Of a DNA stretch of 64,000 nucleotides, positions 16,864 to 24,693 are shown piece by piece. Location: positions 310,001-374,000 of the forward strand of contig NZ_QFWW01000026.1 of the NCBI RefSeq assembly GCF_003265345.1, written 5' to 3'. A program made the translations under genes and the position numbers. The stretch is from Lentzea terrae. Its GTDB lineage: Bacteria; Actinomycetota; Actinomycetes; Mycobacteriales; Pseudonocardiaceae. The notes beneath the pieces are model-generated. The model made no database searches. It saw only the letters and a program-made list of their open reading frames with translations, and had not been told where the DNA came from. Positions within the stretch are counted from its first letter, which is position 1. Every line of letters starts with the position of its first letter.

Positions 16864-17939
16864 GTCATCTTCCTCATGGCCATCGCAGGAACGACATCAG
16901 GCGTCATCTCCGTCTGCAGGATCAGGTCCACAGTGGACCGCTCGGGCGACAGGGAGCAAACCGGGTCGGTTGCAGCAGCGTCACCGGTCAGCTGGAACGC
17001 CTGGCACCGGCACCCGCCGAAGTCGATCTCCTTGCGCGGGCACGACCGGCACGGGTCCTTCATCCACTCGAAGCCGCGGAAGGCGTTGAAGGACGGCGAG
17101 TTGTGCCAGATGTCGTGCAACGACGAGTCCCGCACGTTCTCGATCTGCAGCGACGAGATCACCGTGGCGGCCGGGCAGGGGAGCACGTCGCCGTTCGGTG
17201 CCACGGTCAGCTGCCGCGCGCCCCACCCGTACATGCACGGCTTCGGGTGAGCCTCGTGGTAGTCGGCGATGACGTAGACGATCTCCATCCGCCCGCGCAA
17301 CCGCTCCTGAGCGGCAGCGACGATCGGATCGGCATGAGCCAGCTGCTCGCGGGTGGGCAGCAGCACGGCCCGGTTGCGCAGCGCCCAGCCGTAGTACTGG
17401 GTGTTGGCGAGCTCCAGCCGTTCGGCGCCCATCTCCTCGGCCATCGCGATGATCCCCGCGATGTTGTCGAGGTTCTGCCGGTGCAGCACCGTGTTCACGG
17501 TCAGTGGCAGGCCTTCGTCACGAATGTAAGCCGCCGCGTCCACCTTCCGGTCGAACGCCTTGATGCCCGCGATCCGGTCGTTGCCCGCACGAGTCGCGTC
17601 CTGCAGGGAAAGCTGCACGTGATCGACCCCGCGCGCAGCCAGTTCCCGCAACCGGTCCCTGGACAGGCCCACTCCCGACGTGACCAGGTTGACGTAGCAG
17701 CCGAGGCTGTTCGCGTGCGTCACCAGGTCCGGCAGGTCCGGTCGCAGCAACGGTTCGCCGCCCGACAGGTGGATCTGCAACGCACCCAACGACCGCGCCT
17801 GGTCGAAGACCCGGCGCCACGACTCGGTGTCCAACTCGGCGTTACGACGCACCAGCTCGACGGGATTCGAGCAGTAGCCGCACTGCAACGGGCACCGGTG
17901 CGTCAGCTCGGCCAGCAGACCGAAGGGAGCCTCAGCCAT
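16860..17939 (-). CDS. pqqE: PqqE, radical SAM PqqA peptide cyclase
   Basis: 359-aa radical SAM enzyme that forms the carbon-carbon bond between Glu and Tyr of PqqA. The [4Fe-4S] motif is CPLQCGYC with Cys16, Cys20 and Cys23, followed by HLSGGEPLLRPDL. The C-terminal SPASM domain carries the auxiliary-cluster cysteines in PCMYGWG, GDVLPCPAA and the CRSCPRK...GGCRCQAF region. ATG at 17939 overlaps pqqD by 8 bp; the longer frame to 18005 has no support. Known PqqE needs PqqD as a peptide chaperone, and pqqD is adjacent. Confidence 0.95.
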   Translation of the reverse strand: MAEAPFGLLAELTHRCPLQCGYCSNPVELVRRNAELDTESWRRVFDQARSLGALQIHLSGGEPLLRPDLPDLVTHANSLGCYVNLVTSGVGLSRDRLRELAARGVDHVQLSLQDATRAGNDRIAGIKAFDRKVDAAAYIRDEGLPLTVNTVLHRQNLDNIAGIIAMAEEMGAERLELANTQYYGWALRNRAVLLPTREQLAHADPIVAAAQERLRGRMEIVYVIADYHEAHPKPCMYGWGARQLTVAPNGDVLPCPAATVISSLQIENVRDSSLHDIWHNSPSFNAFRGFEWMKDPCRSCPRKEIDFGGCRCQAFQLTGDAAATDPVCSLSPERSTVDLILQTEMTPDVVPAMAMRKMT

Positions 17940-18210
17940 CGACGTCCACCACCCTTCGTTCGACCAGGCGCGCGACCAGCTCGGCGATGTCCTCCGGCTG
18001 CACACCCGCGTAGACGTCGCCCAACGACAACGCGATGTCGCCGACCGACCGAACTCCGTCGCACAGCGACACCACAGAAGCAGCGGTCTCGTTCAACACC
18101 AGCACACCTTCTGGGAACAACACGACGTGCGCCTCGCGGATCTGGTCGTAGGTGCACTTCACGCCGCGGCGGATGCGCGGCACGGCGTCGAGTGCGACGA
18201 CAGAAGTCAC
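17932..18210 (-). CDS. pqqD: PqqD, PqqA-binding chaperone
   Basis: 92-aa winged-helix RiPP recognition element that binds PqqA and presents it to PqqE. The conserved pattern is present: PRIRRGVKCTYDQIREAHVV near the start, then FPEGVLVLNETAASVVSLCD and a final DIAELVARLVERRVV helix. GTG at 18210 overlaps the PqqC stop (GTGA), and this fixes the start against the longer frame to 18270. Confidence 0.93.
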   Translation of the reverse strand: MTSVVALDAVPRIRRGVKCTYDQIREAHVVLFPEGVLVLNETAASVVSLCDGVRSVGDIALSLGDVYAGVQPEDIAELVARLVERRVVDVDG

Positions 18211-18902
18211 GGCTTGCCCTTGCCCGAGTAGTAGTCGACGGCGTCCAGCACGGCCCGCAGGACGTCGCACTTGAACGACAGCGCGGCCACCGCCGCGAGC
18301 TGCTGCTCACGGGTGTGCGAATGTTCGACGACAATGTCCAAAGTGGCCCGTCCCTCACCGGCGACCGCCTGGATGCGGTTGGTGAAGTAGGCGAAGCCCT
18401 CCTCGGCGATCCACGGGTACTGCTCCCGCAACGCCGCCAAACGTCTGCGCATCAACGCACCCGAGAACATCTCGGTCAGACCGGACGCGATCCCGATGAC
18501 CCACGGCTGGGTGCGCGCGAAGTTCACGTAGGCGTCGACGGCGAATCTTGTGCCGGGCAGCACGTGGCGTTCGTCGAGCACCTCCTCCCGCGTCAGCCCG
18601 ACGGCTTCCGCGAGGCGGATCCAGTTCTCGGCGCCGCCCTCTCCTGGCTGCGTGCCGTCGTGCCAGATGATCCGCTCACGCCACTGGCGGCGGATTTCCG
18701 GCAACGGGCAGTTGGAGAGGATCGCGGCGTCCTTCTGCGCGATGCAGCGCTGGTAGTACCAGCGGTTCGCGGCCCACGCCTGCAGCTCGTGCTTGCTCAG
18801 CTGGCCGGCGTGCATGCGCAGGTGGAACGGGTGGCTGTCCCAGTACCGGGGGGCGAGTGCGCGGAGCTCTGCGACGAACTCCTCGGCGGGTACGGCAGTC
18901 AT
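18207..18902 (-). CDS. pqqC: PqqC, pyrroloquinoline-quinone synthase
   Basis: 231-aa cofactorless oxidase that catalyses the final ring closure and oxidation to PQQ. The family motifs are easy to see: YWDSHPFHLRMHAGQLSK, LQAWAANRWYYQRCIAQKDA, REEVLDERHVLPGTRFAVDAY (split), a SGLTEMFSGALM helix, and PWIAEEGFAYFTNR. ATG at 18902 has GAGGAG eight bases upstream. It is separated from pqqA by 87 bp holding a strong hairpin, while pqqD follows with a 4-nt overlap. Confidence 0.95.
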   Translation of the reverse strand: MTAVPAEEFVAELRALAPRYWDSHPFHLRMHAGQLSKHELQAWAANRWYYQRCIAQKDAAILSNCPLPEIRRQWRERIIWHDGTQPGEGGAENWIRLAEAVGLTREEVLDERHVLPGTRFAVDAYVNFARTQPWVIGIASGLTEMFSGALMRRRLAALREQYPWIAEEGFAYFTNRIQAVAGEGRATLDIVVEHSHTREQQLAAVAALSFKCDVLRAVLDAVDYYSGKGKP

Positions 18903-18943
18903 TGGCGGAACTCCTCGGACTTCAGGGACGCGCGGCGAGGCGG

Positions 18944-18977
18944 GCCGGGGCTCCCGGACGAGAACGGGAACCCCGGC
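18944..18977 (-). terminator. Hairpin between pqqA and pqqC (attenuator or processing stem)
   Basis: GCCGGGGCTCCCG (18944-18956) pairs with CGGGAACCCCGGC (18965-18977) over 13 positions with one G-U-type mismatch and an 8-nt loop. No T-run follows, so it is probably a partial terminator or mRNA-stabilising stem. It would let pqqA, which encodes the consumed peptide substrate, be expressed above the enzymes. Confidence 0.6.
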
Positions 18978-18989
18978 GAAAGCCCAGCG

Positions 18990-19112
18990 TCAGCTGCGAG
19001 CTGCGTAGGCGGTGACCTCCATCGGCGTCTCGAAGTCGCGGAAGTCGGGCTTGACCCACTCGCGCTTGACCTCGGGAAGCTTCTGCTCGGTAGCGGTGAC
19101 GACAACGTTCAT
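18990..19112 (-). CDS. pqqA: PqqA, PQQ precursor peptide
   Basis: 40-residue ribosomal precursor of PQQ. It begins MNVVVTATEQKLPEVKREWV and ends with the invariant E-x3-Y core as EVTAY, followed by AARS; the Glu and Tyr side chains become the PQQ skeleton. ATG at 19112 has GAGGAG seven bases upstream. It is the first gene of the pqq operon. At 40 residues it is somewhat longer than the 23-30 residues usual in proteobacteria, with a longer leader. Confidence 0.95.
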   Translation of the reverse strand: MNVVVTATEQKLPEVKREWVKPDFRDFETPMEVTAYAARS

Positions 19113-19378
19113 GGCGCAACTCCTCGGGTCGACGGCCTGCGAGCCCCAGTGGGCGCGCGGCACTTCCGTGGGGCGCGGCGGCGAACCACACGGTATGTCG
19201 TCCAGGGTGCCAAGGTCTAGACCGTACATAAAGTTACCTAAAGTCATCGGAGGGGTGACCCGATTGGCGGATGCGCCCTCGACTACACACCGTGGTTGTA
19301 TCTGGAGGCCCCCAGCCCGCATCTTGAGACGCGGGCTCGCCGTCGCCGCACGACGCGAAAGTTGGAGGGGTCAGCACA
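19113..19378. promoter_or_regulatory. Divergent control region between pqqA and the sugar dehydrogenase genes
   Basis: 266 bp without a gene. A perfect 10-bp palindrome GGTCTAGACC (19214-19223) is followed by an AT-rich stretch with TACATAAAGTTACCTAAAGT (19225-19244), including two AAGT half repeats. The central position between oppositely transcribed units suggests shared regulation of cofactor synthesis and its users. Confidence 0.45.
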
Positions 19379-20374
19379 ATGGGTGCTCGTCGAAGTGCGT
19401 ACGTCGGCGTCCTCGCGCTTGCGGTAGGTCTTTCGAGCAGTCCGCTTGCGTCTGCAGCGACACCGGACGAAGTCGGCACGATGGCTGTAAAAACGATCGC
19501 GACCGGCCTCAAGCAGGCCTGGAGCATCGACTTCCTGCCGGACGGCACCGGCATCTTCACGCAGAAGGACGCCAAGACGGTCTCCACCATCACCAAGGAC
19601 GGCAAAGTCACCAAAGTCGGTGACATCCCCGGCGTCTCGGTGACGAAAGAAGCAGGTCTGCTCGGCATCGCGGTGTCGCCGACGTACGCCGCGGACAAGA
19701 CGCTCTACCTCTACTACACGACCGGCAGCGACAACCGGATCGCGACGTGGCAGATCGGTGGCGGCGCACCGAAGCCGATCGTCACCGGCATCCCGCGCGG
19801 GTCGAACTTCCACCACGGCGGCCGCATCAAGTTCGGTCCCGACGGCTTCCTCTACGCCGGTACCGGTGACGGCCAGAACGGGAACAACGCGCAGAACAAG
19901 AACTCCCTCGGTGGCAAGGTCCTGCGCATGACCAAGGACGGCAAGGCCGCGCCGGGCAACCCGTTCAACTCGCTCGTCTACTCCTACGGCCACCGCAACG
20001 TGCAGGGCCTGACCTGGGTCGGCAGCCAGCTCTACATCTCCGACATCGGCGCCAGCAAGGTCGACGAGCTCAACAAGATCGACGCCGGCAAGAACTACGG
20101 CTGGCCGACCTGCGAGGGTTCCTGCGGCACCGCCGGCATGACCAACCCGGTCAAGCAGTGGCCGACCTCGCAGGCCACTCCGTCCGGGATCACCACCTAC
20201 AAGGGCATGCTCTACATGGCCTCGCTCAAGGGCGGCACCTACAAGATCAACACCAGCGGTGCCGGCGGCAAGATCTACACCAACCTCGGCCGCACGCGTG
20301 ACGAGGTCGCGGGTCCCGACGGCTCACTCTGGGTGATCACGCCCGGCGGCATCCACATCGCCGACGGCAACTGA
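19379..20374 (+). CDS. Secreted PQQ-dependent sugar dehydrogenase family protein (GSDH beta-propeller), copy 1
   Basis: 331-aa exported six-bladed beta-propeller of the glucose/sorbosone dehydrogenase (sGDH) family, predicted to oxidise sugars with PQQ. The signal peptide runs to about ALASAA near residue 30. Family motifs follow: GLKQAWSIDFLPDGTGIFT, GLLGIAVSPTY, SDNRIATWQ, HHGGRIKFGPDGFLY, TGDGQNGNNAQNKNSLGGKV, the conserved SYGHRNVQGLTW, and GKNYGWPTCEG. The ATG at 19379 follows GGAGGGG. It is divergent from the pqq operon and tandem with a close paralogue. Dependence on PQQ is inferred from family and location. Confidence 0.88.
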   Translation: MGARRSAYVGVLALAVGLSSSPLASAATPDEVGTMAVKTIATGLKQAWSIDFLPDGTGIFTQKDAKTVSTITKDGKVTKVGDIPGVSVTKEAGLLGIAVSPTYAADKTLYLYYTTGSDNRIATWQIGGGAPKPIVTGIPRGSNFHHGGRIKFGPDGFLYAGTGDGQNGNNAQNKNSLGGKVLRMTKDGKAAPGNPFNSLVYSYGHRNVQGLTWVGSQLYISDIGASKVDELNKIDAGKNYGWPTCEGSCGTAGMTNPVKQWPTSQATPSGITTYKGMLYMASLKGGTYKINTSGAGGKIYTNLGRTRDEVAGPDGSLWVITPGGIHIADGN

Positions 20375-20409
20375 GCCGCTGAACTCGGCTACCCCAGGTA
20401 GTTGAGAAA

Positions 20410-20444
20410 CGCTCCTCGCCTCACCCGCTCGGAGGCGAGGAGCG
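20410..20444 (+). terminator. Hairpin terminator after sugar dehydrogenase copy 1
   Basis: Perfect 13-bp stem CGCTCCTCGCCTC (20410-20422) and GAGGCGAGGAGCG (20432-20444) with a 9-nt loop, 36 bp after the stop. There is no strong T-run, as is common in this phylum. Confidence 0.75.
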
Positions 20445-20550
20445 TCCCAGACATCCGATCACCGTTGTGGGTTAATTCACCGTGTGATTGGGTAGATACG
20501 CCCTGCAACGCCGCCGCAGACAATCAACGAGCGGACCTGAAGGAGAGCAC

Positions 20551-21585
20551 ATGCGTGCTCGGCACATCGCGGTCGCGGCAGCCTGCACTGCCCTGACCGC
20601 ATCCATCTGCGTGATACCTGCCTCGGCGCAGGACGACCCGTCGGTGCTGGCGGAGCGAACGCTCGCCACCAAGCTGGACATCCCGTGGGACATCGAGTTC
20701 CTGCCGGACGGCAGCGGCATCTTCACCGAGCGGGACACCCGCAAGATCAAGAAGATCAAGGGCACGACCGTGACCGAGCTGGACACGGTGGAGCAGGCGC
20801 AGACGACCGGCGGTGAAGGCGGACTCCTCGGCCTCGCCGTGTCGAAGACCTTCGCGACCGACAACTCGGTCTTCATCTACTACTCGACGGCGAGCGACAA
20901 CCGGATCGCCAAGCTCGCGCTGGGCGGTACGCCGCAGCCGATCGTGACCGGGATTCCCAAGAACCGCTACCACAACGGCGGCGGCCTCGAGTTCGGCCCG
21001 GACGGCAACCTGTGGGCGACCACCGGCGACGGTCAGAACACCAGCACGGCCCAGAACTGGAACTCGTTGGGCGGCAAGGTTCTTCGCTTCGACACCGCAG
21101 GCAGGCCGGCTGCCGGCAACCCTCGCGCCGGCAGCGTCGTCTACTCGATCGGCCACCGCAACGTCCAGGGCATCACGTGGGTCGGCAACACCGCGTACGC
21201 CACCGAGTTCGGCAACAACCAGACCGACGAGATCAACCGGATCGAGGCCGGCAAGAACTACGGCTGGCCCACCTGTGAGGGCAACTGCAACACCGCGGGC
21301 ATGACCAACCCCGTCAAGACGTGGTCCACCAGCCAGGCCGGTCCCACCGGCATCGGCTTCTACAAGAACGCGTTGTACGTCGGCGCGGTCACCGGCCGGC
21401 GCGTGTGGAAGATCCCGGTGAACGGTACCTCGCTCGGCACCCCGCAGGCCGTGTTCACCGGCTACGGCCGGGTGCGCGCAGTAGCCCCCGCACCAGACGG
21501 CACCCTCTGGCTGGGAACGTCCAACCAGGACGCCAACGGCCAGCCCAGCGCCACCGACGACCGAATCATCTCCACCGACGGCTGA
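20551..21585 (+). CDS. Secreted PQQ-dependent sugar dehydrogenase family protein, copy 2
   Basis: 344-aa paralogue of the preceding gene, with a signal peptide ending near VIPASAQD (about residue 25) and the same blade motifs: LDIPWDIEFLPDGSGIF, EGGLLGLAVSKTF, HNGGGLEFGPDGNLW, TGDGQNTSTAQNWNSLGGKV, SIGHRNVQGITW and GKNYGWPTCEGNCNTAGMTN. The open frame begins at 20488, but ATG at 20551 has AAGGAGAG in position and starts the signal peptide. It has its own upstream region after a terminator, so the two copies may be regulated separately. Substrate differences cannot be read from the sequence. Confidence 0.88.
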   Translation: MRARHIAVAAACTALTASICVIPASAQDDPSVLAERTLATKLDIPWDIEFLPDGSGIFTERDTRKIKKIKGTTVTELDTVEQAQTTGGEGGLLGLAVSKTFATDNSVFIYYSTASDNRIAKLALGGTPQPIVTGIPKNRYHNGGGLEFGPDGNLWATTGDGQNTSTAQNWNSLGGKVLRFDTAGRPAAGNPRAGSVVYSIGHRNVQGITWVGNTAYATEFGNNQTDEINRIEAGKNYGWPTCEGNCNTAGMTNPVKTWSTSQAGPTGIGFYKNALYVGAVTGRRVWKIPVNGTSLGTPQAVFTGYGRVRAVAPAPDGTLWLGTSNQDANGQPSATDDRIISTDG

Positions 21586-21592
21586 GCTGATG

Positions 21593-21625
21593 TGCCGTGA
21601 CCGCCGGACTTCGGCGGTCACGGCA
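21593..21625. terminator. Bidirectional hairpin terminator
   Basis: TGCCGTGACCGCCG (21593-21606) pairs perfectly with CGGCGGTCACGGCA (21612-21625) around a 5-nt loop. It lies between the convergent ends of the sugar dehydrogenase and LAVTG-protein genes. Confidence 0.8.
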
Positions 21626-21636
21626 TCGGTTCGGGT

Positions 21637-23796
21637 TCACGCCCGGCGACGCTTCCACGTCACCAGCGCGGTGCCGGTGACCACCAGCAGCACACCGAGG
21701 GCGAGCAGCCCGAGTGGCGTGGCGCCGGTGACGGCGAGCGGCGGCTTCGGCCCCTGCGGTGCCTGGGGCGGGTTCGGCTGCTGCTTCACCTCGTTGTTGT
21801 CACCGCCGAGCCAGCTGACGTCGGTGTCCTCGTAGGTGATCGCTTCGTCGCGCGAGTCGACCACGGTGTCGGGCAACGTCGGGAACTGCTGGGTGAACTG
21901 AGCTTCCGGCATCGGCGTCTTCGGCGCCTTGTCGAGGATGACGCCGCCGGTGAAGAACTCGAACGTCAGCAGCTGACCGTCCTGTTCGTACTGCCGCTGG
22001 AACCGGAAGTCGCCTTCCTTGTAGGACTGCAGGTACTCCTTGAAGACGTCGTTCGGGTTCCACGGCGTGCGCGCCGGCCACTGGTCGACGTTGTTGCTGC
22101 CGATGATCGACGCGTAGGCGCCCGGCTTGACGTCGTTGCGCTGCCTGATCCACTCCGCGGCGACCCGGCTGTGGTAGACGCTGCGCAGGTCCTGGTACTC
22201 CGGCGCGGCGTTCACCGCCTTCTCCACCTCGGGGATGACGATCGTCTTGATCAGGTTGAAGTTGTGCTCCTGCATGGCCTTCGGCTGCTTGCACGGCGGC
22301 CCGGACGGAGTGTTGACCTCCAGCGGCTCCGCCTGGACCTTCAGCGGCGCGTCGAGGATGTAGAGCTCACCGCCGTTCTCGCGCACGGACGCCGGCGCGG
22401 CCTCGGCCCACACGCGGTGGCTGATCCAGCAGGGTGCGCCGTTGTCGTGCTGCAACGCGTCCCAGAACCGGTTGCCGACCGGGTTGTCCGGCACCATGAT
22501 CTTGGCCATCGTGCGCTTCATCCGCAGGTCCGCCTGCAGCAGCACGCGTCCGGCGTCGGTCTTGGCCAGCTGCGCGTCGACGATCTTGTCCGGCTGGTCC
22601 GGGTTCAGGTTGACCCAGAACGACTGCACCGGCAGCGCGAGCCAGGTGAACAGCGCGTCGGACGTCAACTGTGCCGTGTCGAGCCCGCCGAACGACGGGT
22701 TCTCCTCCTCGTCGAGGTTGTCGTCGGCCTCGAAGGCGTACTGCACGCCGTCGGGGGACTCCGAGAGGTAGCGCAGCTCCATCGTCGAGAAGTCGATGCC
22801 GCCCGGCCTGCGCGGCGCCCCGTCGACCTTGGCGTCCGGCCGGCCCGACCTGCGCTGGAAGTCGTCGTCCGCGTCCTGCACCGACCTCGCCTCGGCCGCG
22901 TTGCGCCCGGCGCGGTCGAACATGTCGTTCGCGGCGCCCTTGGCCGGCACGTTCGGGTTGGGGTTCAACAGCTTCGTCGACGGGCCGGGGGCAGGCTTGA
23001 CCGGGATGGTCCCGACTCCCTTGGCCTTGCGGACGTGCGGCTCCTCGAGTCCGGCGGCCTTGATCGCCTCGATCGTCTTCTTGCTCGGCTGCTGACCGAA
23101 GACGTACTGGATGCGGTAGCCGTGCCTCTTCGCGAAGTCCGCGTCCTTGGCCAGCTGCACCGGGTCGATCGCCTTGCCGGCCTTGAACTCGTAGATGATC
23201 CGGTCCCGGTGGTTGATCGCGTCGTAGAAGCGACCGGCCACCGGCCTGCCCTGCGAGTCCCGGATCGCGTCCTGGCAGATCCAGTCGTCCCCGCCGAGCC
23301 CGATCTCCTCGGTGATGAACTTCTCGAAGCTCGTGCCCTTGAAGTCGTTGCCCATGTTGGGGATGTAGCTGTTGAGCCAGCGCCCGTAGGCGAGCTGGTC
23401 ACTGGGCTTCTTCCCGACCGGGTTGGCGTTCCAGTCGGCGAGCTCCTTGGCCTTGCGCGCGACGTAACGGTTCCACGCCGCGTACACGTGTTCCTTCGTG
23501 CCGGGCGTCCTGCCGGTGGTGTCCGCGCCGTAGTCCGCGAGTTCCGCGGGGTCGTCCGGCAGCTTGAGTCCCCGAGCGTTCTCACCGGGGTTCTCGTAGT
23601 TGTAGCGCCCGCCCTTGCTCGGCGGCGCGATCCCGTTCCCGAAGCCCGGCAGCTGGTTCTTCGCGGGCACCGGCTTCGTGATGCTGAACATGTCGGCGCA
23701 CTTCTTCGCCGACTGGGCCTGCGCGGGTGCGAGTGGCGTCGCGCTTGCGAGCAGAGCCAGTAAGGCGGCCGCCAGCAGGGCCTTGGTGCGAGTCAT
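21637..23796 (-). CDS. Large secreted LAVTG-anchored surface protein with a possible nuclease-fold domain
   Basis: 719-aa exported protein. The signal peptide is MTRTKALLAAALLALLASA with cleavage near AQAQS. The C-terminus has a Pro-rich stretch, LAVTG (about residues 687-691), a membrane helix and a KRRRA tail, which matches the LAXTG signal of class E sortases. Around residues 130-230 the segment DDWICQDAI, RFYDAINHRDRIIYEFKAG and HGYRIQYVFG resembles a PD-(D/E)XK core (Asp, then E-x-K) like that of toxin-type restriction-endonuclease domains; this is an inference. The rest is unrecognised. ATG at 23796 follows GGGGGA; the frame upstream to 24195 was rejected. The gene is monocistronic and terminates at a shared hairpin. 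Confidence 0.72.
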   Translation of the reverse strand: MTRTKALLAAALLALLASATPLAPAQAQSAKKCADMFSITKPVPAKNQLPGFGNGIAPPSKGGRYNYENPGENARGLKLPDDPAELADYGADTTGRTPGTKEHVYAAWNRYVARKAKELADWNANPVGKKPSDQLAYGRWLNSYIPNMGNDFKGTSFEKFITEEIGLGGDDWICQDAIRDSQGRPVAGRFYDAINHRDRIIYEFKAGKAIDPVQLAKDADFAKRHGYRIQYVFGQQPSKKTIEAIKAAGLEEPHVRKAKGVGTIPVKPAPGPSTKLLNPNPNVPAKGAANDMFDRAGRNAAEARSVQDADDDFQRRSGRPDAKVDGAPRRPGGIDFSTMELRYLSESPDGVQYAFEADDNLDEEENPSFGGLDTAQLTSDALFTWLALPVQSFWVNLNPDQPDKIVDAQLAKTDAGRVLLQADLRMKRTMAKIMVPDNPVGNRFWDALQHDNGAPCWISHRVWAEAAPASVRENGGELYILDAPLKVQAEPLEVNTPSGPPCKQPKAMQEHNFNLIKTIVIPEVEKAVNAAPEYQDLRSVYHSRVAAEWIRQRNDVKPGAYASIIGSNNVDQWPARTPWNPNDVFKEYLQSYKEGDFRFQRQYEQDGQLLTFEFFTGGVILDKAPKTPMPEAQFTQQFPTLPDTVVDSRDEAITYEDTDVSWLGGDNNEVKQQPNPPQAPQGPKPPLAVTGATPLGLLALGVLLVVTGTALVTWKRRRA

Positions 23797-23916
23797 GTTT
23801 CCCCCATAACGTCGACCCAGGCACCCTGGCACAGCCCGTAAAGTGGCCGCAGGTGGATATCCGCAAGATCCGCCGGACGGCCCAACCCGTTGCTGCTCAA
23901 GACGAGGGATGACCTG

Positions 23917-24693
23917 ATGACCAGCGCGTGGCGCGAGGAGATGCAGCCGAGGCTCGTCGCACTGGGAGTTCCGCTCGACTTCACCCCGGACACGCTCGCC
24001 CGGCTGGAGGGGATGGTCGCCGAGCAACCGCGCCTTGCCCTCGCCGTCGCGGGCTATCTCGGCGAGGCGCTGATGCGGGTGGGCGGCGGCCACTGGGAGA
24101 TGACTGACGGCGGCCCGCTCGTCCACTTCGACCCGGCGCTGGAGCTGCCGCCATTGGCAGTGCTGGACCGGGTCACCCGTGCGGTTGCGGCGCACGAGGA
24201 GATCACGCGGACGGTTGCGGACTTCAAGGCGCGCAACCCCGAGTGGTCACCGACGAAGGAACACACGCCGGCGATCGACCCGATCGACGACTCCGACCAT
24301 CCTCAGCACCCGTGGCTCGTGTCCTGGCTGGCCGCCCGTGCCGAGGCGTTTCCACAGTGGACGGTCGACCACCCCGGGCCGTGGGACTTCACCCCGGAAT
24401 CCCTGGACGCCCTGGAGAAGCTGGTTCAGACGCTCGGGCTGGAGTCGGAGGAGTTCGTGGAAGGCGCTGTCTGGTATCTCGGTGAGGTGGCCGTCCGTCA
24501 CCGCGGCGCGCGCTGGAAGTACTACTACGACGAGCGCCCCTACTCCGAAACCGGCAGCGTGTGGGACAACAACCCCTTCGTCAGCCAGCCCGATCCGGAT
24601 GGTCACGCCACGGTGCCGATCTTCGTGTTGAAAACGGTCGTCCGCCTGGGCGAGCCCGGAGTCCTGCGCGACCGCTTCGCGCGGTTCCGCTAG
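23917..24693 (+). CDS. Hypothetical protein with two internal repeats
   Basis: 258-aa cytoplasmic protein of unknown function. It is built from two similar halves: LDFTPDTLARLEGMV and GYLGEALMRVGGGHWEM in the first, WDFTPESLDALEKLV and WYLGEVAVRHRGARWKYYYD in the second, so it arose by duplication. ATG at 23917 follows GAGGGATGACCTG; a TTG nine codons earlier is a weaker choice. The stop shares the tetranucleotide CTAG with the convergent deacetylase gene. Its divergent neighbour is the LAVTG surface protein, but nothing ties the two functionally. Confidence 0.7.
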   Translation: MTSAWREEMQPRLVALGVPLDFTPDTLARLEGMVAEQPRLALAVAGYLGEALMRVGGGHWEMTDGGPLVHFDPALELPPLAVLDRVTRAVAAHEEITRTVADFKARNPEWSPTKEHTPAIDPIDDSDHPQHPWLVSWLAARAEAFPQWTVDHPGPWDFTPESLDALEKLVQTLGLESEEFVEGAVWYLGEVAVRHRGARWKYYYDERPYSETGSVWDNNPFVSQPDPDGHATVPIFVLKTVVRLGEPGVLRDRFARFR

